Source: a virus. From it: DNA of 32,049 nt. The notes below the pieces were generated by a model. That model was given only the letters and a program-made list of their open reading frames with translations. It made no database searches and had not been told where the DNA came from. Location: positions 1-32,049 of IMG/VR virus record IMGVR_UViG_3300033986_000018, one strand, 5' to 3'. Made by a program: the position numbers and the translations under genes. Shown in pieces: positions 11,767-20,848 of this stretch (position 1 is its first letter; every line of letters begins with the position of its first letter).

Positions 11767-12533
11767 AAGTTATAAAACATGACTTGCCTCAATTTGAAAC
11801 ATTAGAGATATATCCGCTTGCAGATGTGCATATAGGCGACTCTTTGCATGACAGGAAAAGACTTAAACAGTTTATAAATGAAGTGTTAGAAAAAGAAAAT
11901 CGTTACGTGATTGTAAACGGAGACATAATAAACAACGCAGTAAAGCACGGAGTAAGTGATATATATGCTGAAGAATTAAATCCTAATGAGCAGATAGATG
12001 AAACGGTATCGTTACTGGCACCAATCAAAGACCGAATTCTTGTTATTACAGAAGGGAATCACGAAAATAGAACTTATAAACAAGATGGGATTCTTATTAT
12101 GTACCAAGTGGCAAAAAGACTTGATATATTTGATTCTTATTCGGAGGGAGCATATCTATTATTCGTAAAATTCGGCAAAAGCCAAGGAAGAAATTGCCGA
12201 AAGATGCCTTATGCCATATACGGGAAACATGGTGCTGGTGGAGGAAGAAAAGTAGGAGCAAAAGCAATAAGACTATTTGAAATGGCAGAAGTGATTGACG
12301 CTGATGTATTTATACATTCCCATACTCATGTTCCTATGGTACTTAGAAAAACATTTTACCGAGTGGATTACAGAAACGAAAAGGCAACAGCGATAGAACA
12401 ACTCTTTGTCAATACAAACGCCTTTCTAAAATATGGAGGATATGGGGAAGAAAAAGGATTTGCTCCAACCAGTACAAAATATCCCAAAATAATCCTAAAT
12501 GGCATAGAAAGAGAGGCAAAAGCATTAATATAG
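11763..12533 (+). CDS. calcineurin-like metallophosphoesterase
   Basis: The 256-residue protein shows the full two-metal site: DVH at residues 21-23, NGD at 52-54, GNHE at 98-101, H156 in YGKHG and HSHTH at 185-189. This fold cleaves phosphomono- or diesters and includes nucleases such as Mre11 and Lig-associated enzymes. Phage versions upstream of terminase have no settled role; DNA repair, recombination or modified-nucleotide turnover are possible. It is coupled to the DUF4406 gene. Confidence 0.88.
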   Translation: MKVIKHDLPQFETLEIYPLADVHIGDSLHDRKRLKQFINEVLEKENRYVIVNGDIINNAVKHGVSDIYAEELNPNEQIDETVSLLAPIKDRILVITEGNHENRTYKQDGILIMYQVAKRLDIFDSYSEGAYLLFVKFGKSQGRNCRKMPYAIYGKHGAGGGRKVGAKAIRLFEMAEVIDADVFIHSHTHVPMVLRKTFYRVDYRNEKATAIEQLFVNTNAFLKYGGYGEEKGFAPTSTKYPKIILNGIEREAKALI

Positions 12534-12574
12534 AAAGGTTCATAATTGAGTGTCTTTTTTATTGGAGTGATTGT

Positions 12575-12874
12575 ATGGCAAGAGAATTTGCAAGGAAGTT
12601 TTATAACAATAAAACATGGAAGAAGTGTAGAGAAGCATATAAGCAATCAGTATATGGATTATGTGAGAGATGCGGACAACCAGGAGATGAAGTACACCAC
12701 AAGATATATTTAACACCAGAGAATATAAATAATCCAGATATAACTTTGAATTGGGATAATCTAGAATTACTATGTGCAACTTGTCATTCCATCGAACATA
12801 ATAGAAAAGAAAAAGAAGTAGTACGAGAGGGATTGACTTTTGATAGCAATGGGGATTTGATAGAAATAAAGTAA
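12575..12874 (+). CDS. HNH endonuclease next to terminase
   Basis: The 99-residue protein has the HNH fold: CERC (C30, C33), VHHK (H41, H42), NLELLC (N62) and CATCHSIEH (C67, C70, H71, H75). HNH proteins beside terminase genes in HK97-like cos phages are required for terminase to cut cos sites (Kala et al. and related work). Position just before terS supports that role rather than homing. GGAGTGATT precedes the ATG. Confidence 0.9.
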   Translation: MAREFARKFYNNKTWKKCREAYKQSVYGLCERCGQPGDEVHHKIYLTPENINNPDITLNWDNLELLCATCHSIEHNRKEKEVVREGLTFDSNGDLIEIK

Positions 12875-12879
12875 AGTGG

Positions 12880-13050
12880 TGAGTAATCCCAAAATAATAG
12901 TGTATAAGATACCGAAGTGGGAGATAAACCTCATACCCCCCTATAAATAAAGCGGTGTCGGCTGTACGGATACCACGTGTCCACCTACAAAAAACACACA
13001 GGGCTCTCCCGCATGACCCCCTCCCCTAAATGGTAGAAAGGCAGGTGAAA
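12880..13050 (+). other. noncoding region, candidate cos or packaging site
   Basis: The ~178 bases between the HNH gene and terS hold no gene. They are unusually C-rich for this genome (CCCCCC at about 12936, CCCCCTCCCC at about 13017) and have GC-rich words such as GCGGTGTCGGC and CCACGTGTCC. Such an island at this place is where cos lies in many Gram-positive cos phages. The cut position cannot be read from sequence alone. Confidence 0.4.
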
Positions 13051-13052
13051 AT

Positions 13053-13442
13053 ATGAGTAAGAAACAAGCTAAAGATAAAAATAAAAAGCAAGAAATAGAT
13101 AAAGATACATTAGTTAAAAGAGAAATAACGAGACTTACAAATTTATTTAAAGATATAGACAAAAATAAAAGGCTAACAGCTAAAGGATTGATAGAAGAAG
13201 CAGCATACATGAGAATAACACTTCAGGAATTAAAGAAAGAGATAGATAAAAATGGTCCAATAGACGTAATGCCGCAAGGAGAATACTCAATTATAAGAGA
13301 ACATCCTGCCTTAAAGAGTTATAACACTATGGTGCAAAGGTATACGAACATAATAGACAAGTTAACGAACTTACATCCTAAAGAAGATGTTAAAAAAGAA
13401 ATAAATGACGGATTTGAAGACTTCATAGCAAATAAACCATAG
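13053..13442 (+). CDS. terS: terminase small subunit (P27-like)
   Basis: This 129-residue protein is basic at the N-terminus and helical throughout, with the P27-family pattern LIEEAAYMRITLQELKKEI followed by HPALKSYNTMVQRYTNIIDKL. The small subunit recognises phage DNA and hands it to the large subunit for packaging. AGGCAGGTGAAAAT precedes the ATG and the large subunit follows 12 bases after its stop. Confidence 0.85.
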   Translation: MSKKQAKDKNKKQEIDKDTLVKREITRLTNLFKDIDKNKRLTAKGLIEEAAYMRITLQELKKEIDKNGPIDVMPQGEYSIIREHPALKSYNTMVQRYTNIIDKLTNLHPKEDVKKEINDGFEDFIANKP

Positions 13443-13454
13443 GTGTGATGACAA

Positions 13455-15161
13455 ATGACAGCAGTAAAAAAGATAGTCTATCCAGACAATTATAACCCGA
13501 TATTAGAGTATTGGGAATGGATGAACCAAAAACAGAATCGAAAACGAGTTAGCACTAAAGTTTATAAAGTATATAAAGAGCTTGTTAGGATAATCAATGA
13601 GCCTAACTCTGAGTGGGAATATAATCCAGCTAAAGCAAAACATGCAATAGAGTTTATAGAAAATTATTGTAGGCACTCCAAAGGTAAAATGGGCGGTAAG
13701 CCCTTTATATTAGAGCTATGGCAAAAAGCTTTAGTTGCTGCTACATTTGGAATTGTGCATAAGATAGATGGAACAAGAAAGTTTCAGGAAGTAATGCTTG
13801 TAGTGGGTAGAAAGAATGGGAAATCAACTTTGGCGGCTGCTATCGGACTGTATCTACAAATAGCAGATGGAGAACCAGGGGCAGAAATATATGCCGTTGC
13901 GACTAAAAAAGACCAAGCGAAGATTATTTGGTTAGAAGCTAAAAGGATGGTAAAAAAATCACCATCTTTGAATAAGAGAATGAAAACGTTAGTATCAGAA
14001 ATAAATGCTGAATTTAATGATTCGTTTTTTAGACCTTTGGGTAGGGATTCAGATTCATTAGATGGATTAAACGTACATGGTGCTTTATTAGATGAAGTTC
14101 ATGCTTGGAAAGATCAAAATCTTTATGATGTAGTTGTAGATGGTACTACATCTAGAGAAGAACCTTTGGTATTTATCACTACTACAGCAGGTACAGTAAG
14201 AGAATCCGTTTTTGATATAAAGTATGATGAGGCTGAAAGAGTAATAAATGGCTATGAGGATCCGAACGGTTACAAGAACGAAAGATTTTTGCCAATTATA
14301 TATGAATTAGATAATCGAAAAGATTGGATAGATGAAGATTGTTGGTATCAAGCCAATCCTGGGCTAGGGACAATAAAGCGAATAGATCAATTAAGAAATA
14401 AAGTTAATAAAGCAAAGGCTAATCCCTTGTTAGTAAAAAATTTACTATGTAAGGATTTTAATATTAGAGAAACAAGTCATGAAGCTTGGCTAACATTTGA
14501 ACAACTAAATAATCCTGCAACATTTGATATAGCAAAGTTGAAACCTAGATACGGTATAGGCGGTTCAGACTTATCAAGCACAACAGACCTTACCTGTGGA
14601 ACAGTTTTATTTATGGTACCAGGTGATGAAACTATTTACGTTTTGCAGATGTATTGGTTGCCAGAGGATTTATTAGAAAAAAGAGTACAGGAAGATAAGA
14701 TTCCATATGATAAATGGCGAGATATGGGGCTACTAAGAACAGTACCAGGAAATAAAATTCATTATAAATACGTAAAAGAGTGGTTTTTAGAAGTACAAAA
14801 TGAATATGACATTTATATCCCTTGGCATGGATACGATTCATGGAGCGCTGATTATTATGTAGAAGATATGAAAAATAGCTTTGGTAAAGATGGAATGGAG
14901 CCAGTAATTCAAGGTAAAAAGACATTATCAGGACCTATGAAAAGATTGGGTAGGGATTTAGAAGCTAAAAGAATCAACTACAATAACAATCCAATTCTAA
15001 AATGGTGTTTGAGTAATACTTCTATAGATGTAGATAAAAATGATAATATACAACCTGTTAAAACTAGTAATCAAAGAAGAAGAATAGATGGTACTGTTAG
15101 TTTATTATGTGCTTATGTAACATTAGAAAGGCATTATGAGGAGTATATAAGCATGATATAA
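13455..15161 (+). CDS. terL: terminase large subunit
   Basis: The 568-residue protein is full length for the family. The ATPase half has the Walker A variant GRKNGKS at residues 118-124 and Walker B LLDE at 211-214, with the coupling motif TTTAGT after it. The nuclease half starts at about residue 370 with GGSDLSSTTD and has GYDSWSADYYVEDM further on, giving the acidic metal site. It powers DNA translocation into the prohead and cuts concatemers. The HNH neighbour and P27-type partner indicate a cos-type HK97-like packaging system. Confidence 0.95.
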   Translation: MTAVKKIVYPDNYNPILEYWEWMNQKQNRKRVSTKVYKVYKELVRIINEPNSEWEYNPAKAKHAIEFIENYCRHSKGKMGGKPFILELWQKALVAATFGIVHKIDGTRKFQEVMLVVGRKNGKSTLAAAIGLYLQIADGEPGAEIYAVATKKDQAKIIWLEAKRMVKKSPSLNKRMKTLVSEINAEFNDSFFRPLGRDSDSLDGLNVHGALLDEVHAWKDQNLYDVVVDGTTSREEPLVFITTTAGTVRESVFDIKYDEAERVINGYEDPNGYKNERFLPIIYELDNRKDWIDEDCWYQANPGLGTIKRIDQLRNKVNKAKANPLLVKNLLCKDFNIRETSHEAWLTFEQLNNPATFDIAKLKPRYGIGGSDLSSTTDLTCGTVLFMVPGDETIYVLQMYWLPEDLLEKRVQEDKIPYDKWRDMGLLRTVPGNKIHYKYVKEWFLEVQNEYDIYIPWHGYDSWSADYYVEDMKNSFGKDGMEPVIQGKKTLSGPMKRLGRDLEAKRINYNNNPILKWCLSNTSIDVDKNDNIQPVKTSNQRRRIDGTVSLLCAYVTLERHYEEYISMI

Positions 15162-15176
15162 AGGGGAGGTGAAAGA

Positions 15177-16322
15177 TTGGGACTACTTGATAGATTTAGA
15201 AACAAATTAATAACAGTAACAAAATACAAAATGATAGTAGACGAAGGAAATGGGTTCTACTCATGGAATGGTAATCTCTATCACTCTGACATCGTAAGAG
15301 CAGCAATAAGACCTAAAGCACAAGCTATAGGAAAACTGGTAGGTAAGCATATAAGACGTAGCGAAGGCAAAATACAAGTAAATCCTGAACCTTATATGCG
15401 ATTTCTATTAGAAGAACCTAATCCATACATGACAGGGCAGATGCTACAAGAAAAATTAGCGGTACAACTTGAATTAAACAATAACGCCTTTGCTTATATT
15501 GATAGAGATGAAAATGACTATCCTATAGGTATTTATCCAATTACAGCATATGCAGCAGAAGCATTACAAGATAACAAAGGGGAACTATACCTTAAATTCA
15601 CTTTAAGAAATGGCAAGATAGTTGTATTTAGATATAGAGATATAATTCATTTAAGAAAAGATTTCAATACAAACGAAATATTTGGGGATAGTCCAATAGA
15701 GGCTTTAACTTCATTGATGGAAATAGTGAATACTACAGATCAAGGTATTATAAAAGCAATTAAAAATTCAAATATAGTAAAATGGTTATTAGTATTTAAA
15801 CAAACATTAAGACCAGAAGATTTAGAAAAACAAGCTAAGCAATTTGTAAAAACGTACCTTGATGTTGAAAGTGAAACTGTAGGAGTAGCAGCAACAGATG
15901 CAAAAGCAGACGCAATTCAAGTAGAACCTAAAGATTATGTACCTAACGCAGCACAAATGGATAGAACAATAAAAAGAATTTATGCATTTTTCAATACTAA
16001 TGAAAAAATAGTACATGGAACTTATACAGAGGATGAATGGATCAGTTACTATGAATCAAGTATAGAGCCAATAGCTTTACAGCTAAGTGGTGAATATACT
16101 AGAAAACTATTTACTAGAAGGGAGAGAGGTTTTGGAAATGAGATAATATTTGAAAGCAGTAATCTAACCTTTGCAAGTATGAAAACAAAACTAAACTTAG
16201 TACAATACGTAGACAGAGGAATAATGACTCCAAACGAAGTAAGAGCTATACTACATTACGCACCTATAGATGGCGGGGATGTACCAGTTAGAAGGTTAGA
16301 TACTAGACCAATAGATGAATAG
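15177..16322 (+). CDS. portal protein (HK97 family)
   Basis: The start is TTG 15177, set by GGGGAGGTGAAAGA. The 381-residue product has the HK97-portal features: early VRAAIRPKAQAIGKL, LLEEPNPYMTGQMLQEKLAVQLELNNNAFAYI, and the wing/stem segments before a C-terminal TPNEVRAILHYAPIDGGD. Twelve copies form the ring through which DNA enters and leaves the head. Position between terL and the head protease is canonical. Confidence 0.93.
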   Translation: MGLLDRFRNKLITVTKYKMIVDEGNGFYSWNGNLYHSDIVRAAIRPKAQAIGKLVGKHIRRSEGKIQVNPEPYMRFLLEEPNPYMTGQMLQEKLAVQLELNNNAFAYIDRDENDYPIGIYPITAYAAEALQDNKGELYLKFTLRNGKIVVFRYRDIIHLRKDFNTNEIFGDSPIEALTSLMEIVNTTDQGIIKAIKNSNIVKWLLVFKQTLRPEDLEKQAKQFVKTYLDVESETVGVAATDAKADAIQVEPKDYVPNAAQMDRTIKRIYAFFNTNEKIVHGTYTEDEWISYYESSIEPIALQLSGEYTRKLFTRRERGFGNEIIFESSNLTFASMKTKLNLVQYVDRGIMTPNEVRAILHYAPIDGGDVPVRRLDTRPIDE

Positions 16323-16333
16323 GAGGTGAACAA

Positions 16334-17080
16334 GTGCCAAAGAAAATAAACATCAAAGGTGAAATTATACCGAATGACTACAAATGGATATATGACCTAT
16401 TTGACATTGAAAATACTACTCCTAAAGATGTAGAAAAAGCTTTAGAAGAAGCTAATGGAGAAAATATTGAAGTTATAATCAATTCCCCAGGAGGTGATGT
16501 GTTTTCAGGCTCTGAGATATACACAATGTTAAAAGAATACAAAAATGATGTAGTAGTAAAAATAGTAGGCATAGCTGCTAGTGCAGCAAGTATAATTGCT
16601 ATGGCAGGTAAAAAAGTTCTAATATCTCCGACAGCTGAAATAATGATACACAATGTGCAATCACAAGCTAGAGGAGATTATAGAGACTTTGAACATGAAG
16701 CAGGGGTACTTAAGGATTATAACAGTACAATAGCTAATGCTTATTTATTAAAAACAGGCATGAGCAAAGAAGAATTATTAGATCTAATGGATAATGAGAC
16801 ATGGCTAACGCCACAGCAGGCATTAGAAAAGGGCTTTGTTGATGAAATTATGTTTAATGATGGCAAAATTAGATTAACAGCAAGTATAAAGCAGTCAACA
16901 ATGCTTCCTATTAATGTCATCAATAAAATGAGAAGTCTAAAAGCAAAAGGCTTGCTTAATTTAAAAGACAATCAAGATCCAAACGATAATCCGCCTGATT
17001 CTCAACAAGAAAAAGAGGCGGATATTTTATTGACAAAATTAAATTTATTAAAATTGAAAGGAGAGGTTGATAATGAATAA
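16334..17080 (+). CDS. ClpP-like prohead protease
   Basis: The start is GTG 16334 after TAGGAGGTGAAC. The 248-residue protein has the ClpP/crotonase fold: INSPGGDVFSG at about residues 50-59, catalytic Ser83 in GIAASAAS and His106 in MIHNV. The C-terminal third is a linker after the protease domain. It matures the prohead by cleaving scaffold segments, here probably the capsid N-terminal delta domain. Its end overlaps the start of the capsid gene. Confidence 0.93.
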   Translation: MPKKINIKGEIIPNDYKWIYDLFDIENTTPKDVEKALEEANGENIEVIINSPGGDVFSGSEIYTMLKEYKNDVVVKIVGIAASAASIIAMAGKKVLISPTAEIMIHNVQSQARGDYRDFEHEAGVLKDYNSTIANAYLLKTGMSKEELLDLMDNETWLTPQQALEKGFVDEIMFNDGKIRLTASIKQSTMLPINVINKMRSLKAKGLLNLKDNQDPNDNPPDSQQEKEADILLTKLNLLKLKGEVDNE

Positions 17081-18314
17081 AAAGGAATATTTAGAAATGA
17101 GAAATAATTTACTAGCAGAGGCTGAAAAGCTTATTGCTGAAGGAAAGACTGAAGAGGCTAAGGAAAAGATGAAAGAAGTAGAGGATTTAGACAACAAGTG
17201 GGAAGAAATCAAGTTGGCACAAGCTAACATGAATGCATTAAAAGACAAAGTAACAGGAATAAATCTAGACAATAATTCAGTAGATGTAAAGGATCTTAGA
17301 CCAGTTGACAATGTTCAAGTTACACAGAAAGTAGACGAAAAGGAACTATATAAACAAGCATGGGCAAAATATATGATGGGCATGGCTTTAACAGAAGATG
17401 AAAAAGTAGTATTCAACGAAGTAAATACTAGATTCCACAATTCAATACAAACAGCTAATACTCATGCAGTAGTAATACCTGAAAACGTAGCAGAGGATAT
17501 TTGGAAGGAAGCAGCAGAACTATATCCAATAATTGATGACTTAAATATGACATTTGTACCTGGAGATATGACTATAATCAAAGAAACTGATTCTGGTGAT
17601 GATGCAGCTTGGTATGATGAAGATACCGAAGTAGCAGATGGAGAATTTGCGCTTGGAGAACTTAACTTGACTGGTTGTGAGCTTGCTAAAGCTATACCAA
17701 TCAGCTGGAAGTTAAGAAAGATGTCTATAGAAAGATTTATCCCATATATCACTAGCTTATTAGCAGAAAAAATGGGGGCAGCATTAGCTAAAGGAGTTGT
17801 ATCTGGTAAAGGCAAGCCTGGTATAGGAGATACCTTCAAGCCAGAGCCACTAGGAATAATTACAGCGCTTGAAGCAGAAGTAAATACTCCACAAATTATA
17901 GAATATGTTGATGAACTAGCATACGAAAACTTAACTAAAGCTATGGGTCAAATGAAATCTGCTTACAAGACTGGAGCCGCTATATATGCAAAATCTTCAG
18001 TAATTTGGAATGTACTTGCTAACTTGAAAGATGCACAAGGAAGACCATTATTTATTCCTGATGTTACTCTAGGTGGAGTAGGAAGAATGTTTGGACTACC
18101 AGTTAAAGAAGACGATAGCGTACCCGATAATGCAGTATTGTTTGCAAATGTAGGCAGAGGATATGCAATAAACGTAAATGAAAACATGACTATTTACACT
18201 GAAGATCATGTAAAAGCTAGATACACTGACTATATGGCATATGCAATAATCGATGGAGCACCACTAACAACAAAAGCCTTTGCTCTAGTAAGAAAAGCAT
18301 TACCAGTAGGCTAA
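17073..18314 (+). CDS. major capsid protein (HK97 gp5 family)
   Basis: ATG 17073 lies eight bases after AGGAGAGG and is preferred to the in-frame TTG at 17067. The 413-residue protein has an N-terminal coiled coil (about residues 5-55), the delta/scaffold domain, then the HK97 fold: VIPENVAEDIWKEAAELYPIIDDLN, and FKPEPLGI... before the C-terminal axial domain ending APLTTKAFALVRKALPVG. The protease upstream probably removes the first ~100 residues during maturation. Confidence 0.93.
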   Translation: MNKKEYLEMRNNLLAEAEKLIAEGKTEEAKEKMKEVEDLDNKWEEIKLAQANMNALKDKVTGINLDNNSVDVKDLRPVDNVQVTQKVDEKELYKQAWAKYMMGMALTEDEKVVFNEVNTRFHNSIQTANTHAVVIPENVAEDIWKEAAELYPIIDDLNMTFVPGDMTIIKETDSGDDAAWYDEDTEVADGEFALGELNLTGCELAKAIPISWKLRKMSIERFIPYITSLLAEKMGAALAKGVVSGKGKPGIGDTFKPEPLGIITALEAEVNTPQIIEYVDELAYENLTKAMGQMKSAYKTGAAIYAKSSVIWNVLANLKDAQGRPLFIPDVTLGGVGRMFGLPVKEDDSVPDNAVLFANVGRGYAINVNENMTIYTEDHVKARYTDYMAYAIIDGAPLTTKAFALVRKALPVG

Positions 18315-18324
18315 GGTGAATTAG

Positions 18325-18615
18325 ATGTATAAAGTTTTACAGCATTTTAGGGATAAGTACAATAAACGCAAAATATACAAGCCAGGGGATAAATTCATAT
18401 CTGATGACCAAGAAAGAATAAGAGACTTAATAAATAGAGGGTTAATAGAGGGTGAGCTGCCAGAGGCACCCTCTATTAATATCTCTGAGAAAAAAGCTTA
18501 CCAGTTTATGACTAAAAAAGAAATTGAAAAAGAATTGCGGAGCAAAGGCATTGAATATAGCCCAAGACAAACAAAAGCCGAGCTTATTGAGTTGTTACTC
18601 AAAGGCGGTGATTAA
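18325..18615 (+). CDS. small protein with a C-terminal HeH/LEM-like domain
   Basis: Residues about 60-96 (YQFMTKKEIEKELRSKGIEYSPRQTKAELIELLLKGG) match the helix-extended loop-helix pattern found at the end of small phage head proteins after the capsid gene. The first half has a KOW-like basic start. The likely role is structural, near the head-tail joint, though this is not proven. Confidence 0.7.
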   Translation: MYKVLQHFRDKYNKRKIYKPGDKFISDDQERIRDLINRGLIEGELPEAPSINISEKKAYQFMTKKEIEKELRSKGIEYSPRQTKAELIELLLKGGD

Positions 18616-18897
18616 ATGCTTCAAGATGTAAAAGATGCATTAAGGGTAAGCGGTAATGATTTAGATAACGAAATAAAAGACTTAATCGAAGCGGCGAAAG
18701 CAGATTTAATATTGAGTGGAGTACACAAGGATAAGGTTATAGATACTGACCCGTTGATCAAAAGGGCTGTAATCATATATTGTAAAGCTCATTTTGGATA
18801 TGATGATACTAAAATAGCTGAAAGATTTGAGCAGTCTTATATTAGTCTTAAACAACATTTAACACTATCTATTGAATATACAGGCGGTGCTGAATGA
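18616..18897 (+). CDS. head-tail connector (gp6-like)
   Basis: This 93-residue helical protein with VKDALRVSGNDLDNEIKDLIEAAKADLILSGV at the start and AVIIYCKAHFGYDD is the usual head-completion connector of HK97-type phages. It binds below the portal ring. Its stop overlaps the next ATG. Confidence 0.88.
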   Translation: MLQDVKDALRVSGNDLDNEIKDLIEAAKADLILSGVHKDKVIDTDPLIKRAVIIYCKAHFGYDDTKIAERFEQSYISLKQHLTLSIEYTGGAE

Positions 18898-19211
18898 TGA
18901 GAGATTATAGACACAGAATAGACTTCTTACGCCGAGTTAAAGGCAGAGATGAATATGGAGAGCCTACTGACACTTGGCAACCTTTCAAAGAAGGAATATG
19001 GGCTAGTATGGAACCTTTACTTGGTAATGAGTTCTTTGCTGCTTATACTACTGATAGCAAGGTAGAAGTAAAATTCAATATGAGATATGTACCTGGTATT
19101 ACAAACGACATGAGAATTAAGCATGGCAATGATATATACGAGGTATTATCTGCAGTAAATGTCAAAGGATTGAATAGGGAATTGCTATGTTATTGTAGGC
19201 TGGTGAAATAG
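18894..19211 (+). CDS. head-tail joining protein (SPP1 gp16-like stopper)
   Basis: The 105-residue beta-rich product begins MRDYRHRIDFLRRVKGRDEYGEPTDTWQPF, the standard opening of the phage head-tail adaptor family, and ends with a strand carrying RELLCYCRLVK. It closes the head after packaging and receives the tail. The start overlaps the upstream stop. Confidence 0.9.
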   Translation: MMRDYRHRIDFLRRVKGRDEYGEPTDTWQPFKEGIWASMEPLLGNEFFAAYTTDSKVEVKFNMRYVPGITNDMRIKHGNDIYEVLSAVNVKGLNRELLCYCRLVK

Positions 19212-19700
19212 ATGGCCAGAGTATATTTCAGAGTAGAAGGCATGGATGAACTGGAAAAATCCCTAAAACGACTAGGAAAGGTACCACAAAAACATGTAAC
19301 TGCTAGTTCTAGAAAAGCTATGAATATAGTCCTTAAACAGTCTAGAGCATCAGCACCATATGAAACTGGAGCACTTAAAAAAGGAATTAAAATGGTAGGT
19401 GAAAGATCCAGGCAAAAAGGTAAAAAAGTATATAGGATAGTATTTGATAGAAACATGAACCATATATTTCAGAAACCTGTAAAGAATCCTGGGGAATCAG
19501 GACACAAAGGAGCAAGGAAGATAGCTTATTATCCATATTCACAAGAGTATGGATTCTTTGCCAGGGATGGGAAATACATTCCTGGCTATAGGTTTATAGG
19601 AGACTCATTTATTGAGAATACAAGAAACATAGAAAAGACAATAGTGTCAGAGATGAAAAAGAAAATTGATGCTGAAATAGCGAAGGCTAATCTAAAGTGA
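19212..19700 (+). CDS. HK97 gp10-like tail completion protein
   Basis: The 162-residue protein shows the gp10 pattern: MDELEKSLKRLGKVPQKHVTASSRKAMNIVLKQSRASAPYETGALKKGIK near the start and a C-terminal helix (RNIEKTIVSEMKKKIDAEI). It completes the head-distal end of the tail tube. It starts directly after the previous stop. Confidence 0.9.
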   Translation: MARVYFRVEGMDELEKSLKRLGKVPQKHVTASSRKAMNIVLKQSRASAPYETGALKKGIKMVGERSRQKGKKVYRIVFDRNMNHIFQKPVKNPGESGHKGARKIAYYPYSQEYGFFARDGKYIPGYRFIGDSFIENTRNIEKTIVSEMKKKIDAEIAKANLK

Positions 19701-19710
19701 GGTGAAACAG

Positions 19711-19896
19711 GTGGATAAAGAAACTATAAAAAAGATTTTAAATGATTTTCTAGATTCTGTAGATGAAGTGAGAGATTTTTCTATATCCGAGGAAGTAGAA
19801 GAAATTGATATGTCAACATTAGATGAAGAAAGAATAATAAGAGAATCTACAGGTTTAACAAATATATTTATCACCACATATAAGAAGGTGGACTAG
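19711..19896 (+). CDS. small acidic protein in the tail region
   Basis: GTG 19711 follows GAGGTGA at 19699-19705; an in-frame GTG at 19702 lies inside the ribosome site and is less likely. The 61-residue product is acidic and ends TNIFITTYKKVD. It sits between the gp10-like and minor tail genes. No family is recognised. Confidence 0.6.
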   Translation: MDKETIKKILNDFLDSVDEVRDFSISEEVEEIDMSTLDEERIIRESTGLTNIFITTYKKVD

Positions 19897-20286
19897 ATGG
19901 AAACTGCATTAAGGTATGAAATAGAAAAAGCTATACCAGAGTTAAAAGATAACATATTTCCTACCAATGCACCAGAAGGCTCGAAGGGGCCTTATTTAGT
20001 TTATGCAAGAATTAGCACTAAACGACTTAAAACTTTTGAAGGTTATACTGGTAATCAATATTTAAGTTATATGTTTTCAATAATGGCTGCTAGATATTCA
20101 GAGATGGTAAGAGTTAGAAAGCAAGTTGAAGAATTGCTGTTATCTTTGCCTAAAAGACATATAGGCAAAGATAGCAGTTTTTTTATTGAAGATTTAGATA
20201 TTAACAATATTACAGAACAGTATGAGCATGAGCTGAAAGTTAATAGAGGGATTATTGATTTTACTATATGTTTTGAGGAGGTATAG
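19897..20286 (+). CDS. tail terminator-like protein (DUF3168-like)
   Basis: The 129-residue alpha/beta protein (ALRYEIEKAIPELKDNIFPTNAPEGSKGPYLVYARIS... VNRGIIDFTICFEEV) has the size, order and opening of the tail terminator/DUF3168 group that stops tube growth and joins the tail to the head. Its place just before the tail tube gene supports this. Confidence 0.75.
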   Translation: METALRYEIEKAIPELKDNIFPTNAPEGSKGPYLVYARISTKRLKTFEGYTGNQYLSYMFSIMAARYSEMVRVRKQVEELLLSLPKRHIGKDSSFFIEDLDINNITEQYEHELKVNRGIIDFTICFEEV

Positions 20287-20289
20287 ATA

Positions 20290-20709
20290 ATGGTTAAACG
20301 TGCATTAGGAACAAAATTACAAATTGGAACAGATATTCCTGTTACAGTAGCAGGACTTACTTCTATAGGTGGGCTTGAATTGTCAGCTGATACTATAGAT
20401 GTAACAACATTAAATTCAGATGGAGCTTATAGAGAGTTTATAGCAGGATTTAAAGACGCAGGAGAGGTATCGCTTGAAGGATACTTAGAACTTGAACCTG
20501 GAAAAGGGCAAAAAGACTTATACGACTTGTTTGAAAGCGGAGACACAGAAAATTTTACAATTCTATTCCCTAACGATATGGGTAGTTGGCAGTTTAAGGG
20601 TGTAGTAACTGGATTCAGTACATCAGCAGACTTAGAAGATCCATTGAGTTTTTCAGCTACAATCAAAGTTTCAGGTAAACCTACATTGGTAGTTGGAGCA
20701 GGAGTTTAA
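20290..20709 (+). CDS. major tail tube protein
   Basis: The 139-residue beta-rich protein opens MVKRALGTKLQIGTDIPVTVAGLTSIGGLELSADTIDVTTL, a typical tail tube start, and has LEDPLSFSATIKVSGKPTL at the end. It polymerises around the tape measure. GAGGAGGTATAGATA gives a strong ribosome site, in line with high expression. A terminator follows directly. Confidence 0.9.
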   Translation: MVKRALGTKLQIGTDIPVTVAGLTSIGGLELSADTIDVTTLNSDGAYREFIAGFKDAGEVSLEGYLELEPGKGQKDLYDLFESGDTENFTILFPNDMGSWQFKGVVTGFSTSADLEDPLSFSATIKVSGKPTLVVGAGV

Positions 20710-20733
20710 GGCTAGAATTGATTCTAGCCTTTT
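20710..20733 (+). terminator. intrinsic terminator after the tail tube gene
   Basis: GGCTAGAA and TTCTAGCC form an eight-base-pair stem with a short loop, followed by TTTT. It begins right after the tail tube stop and would reduce readthrough into the tail assembly genes. Confidence 0.8.
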
Positions 20734-20758
20734 ACTCTTAAATTAAGGGGACAAGAAA

Positions 20759-20848
20759 ATGATTAAAAAATTATTGTTACCTGTAGTAAAAATACTAAAC
20801 AAAATCCTATTCAAAATTAATAAAAGGTTAAAGGAGAGGTTGATATGA
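20759..20848 (+). CDS. 29-residue basic peptide upstream of the tail chaperone
   Basis: ATG 20759 follows AAGGGGACAAGAAA and the stop overlaps the next ATG as ATGA. The peptide is amphipathic and Lys/Leu/Ile-rich (LLLPVVKILNKILFKINKRL). The ribosome site of the next gene lies inside it, so it may act by translational coupling. Confidence 0.4.
   Translation: MIKKLLLPVVKILNKILFKINKRLKERLI

Noticed and set aside
12575-12874. HNH protein as a homing endonuclease
   Set aside because: Its size and placement directly before terS match the packaging-associated HNH proteins, and no intron or split target is seen.
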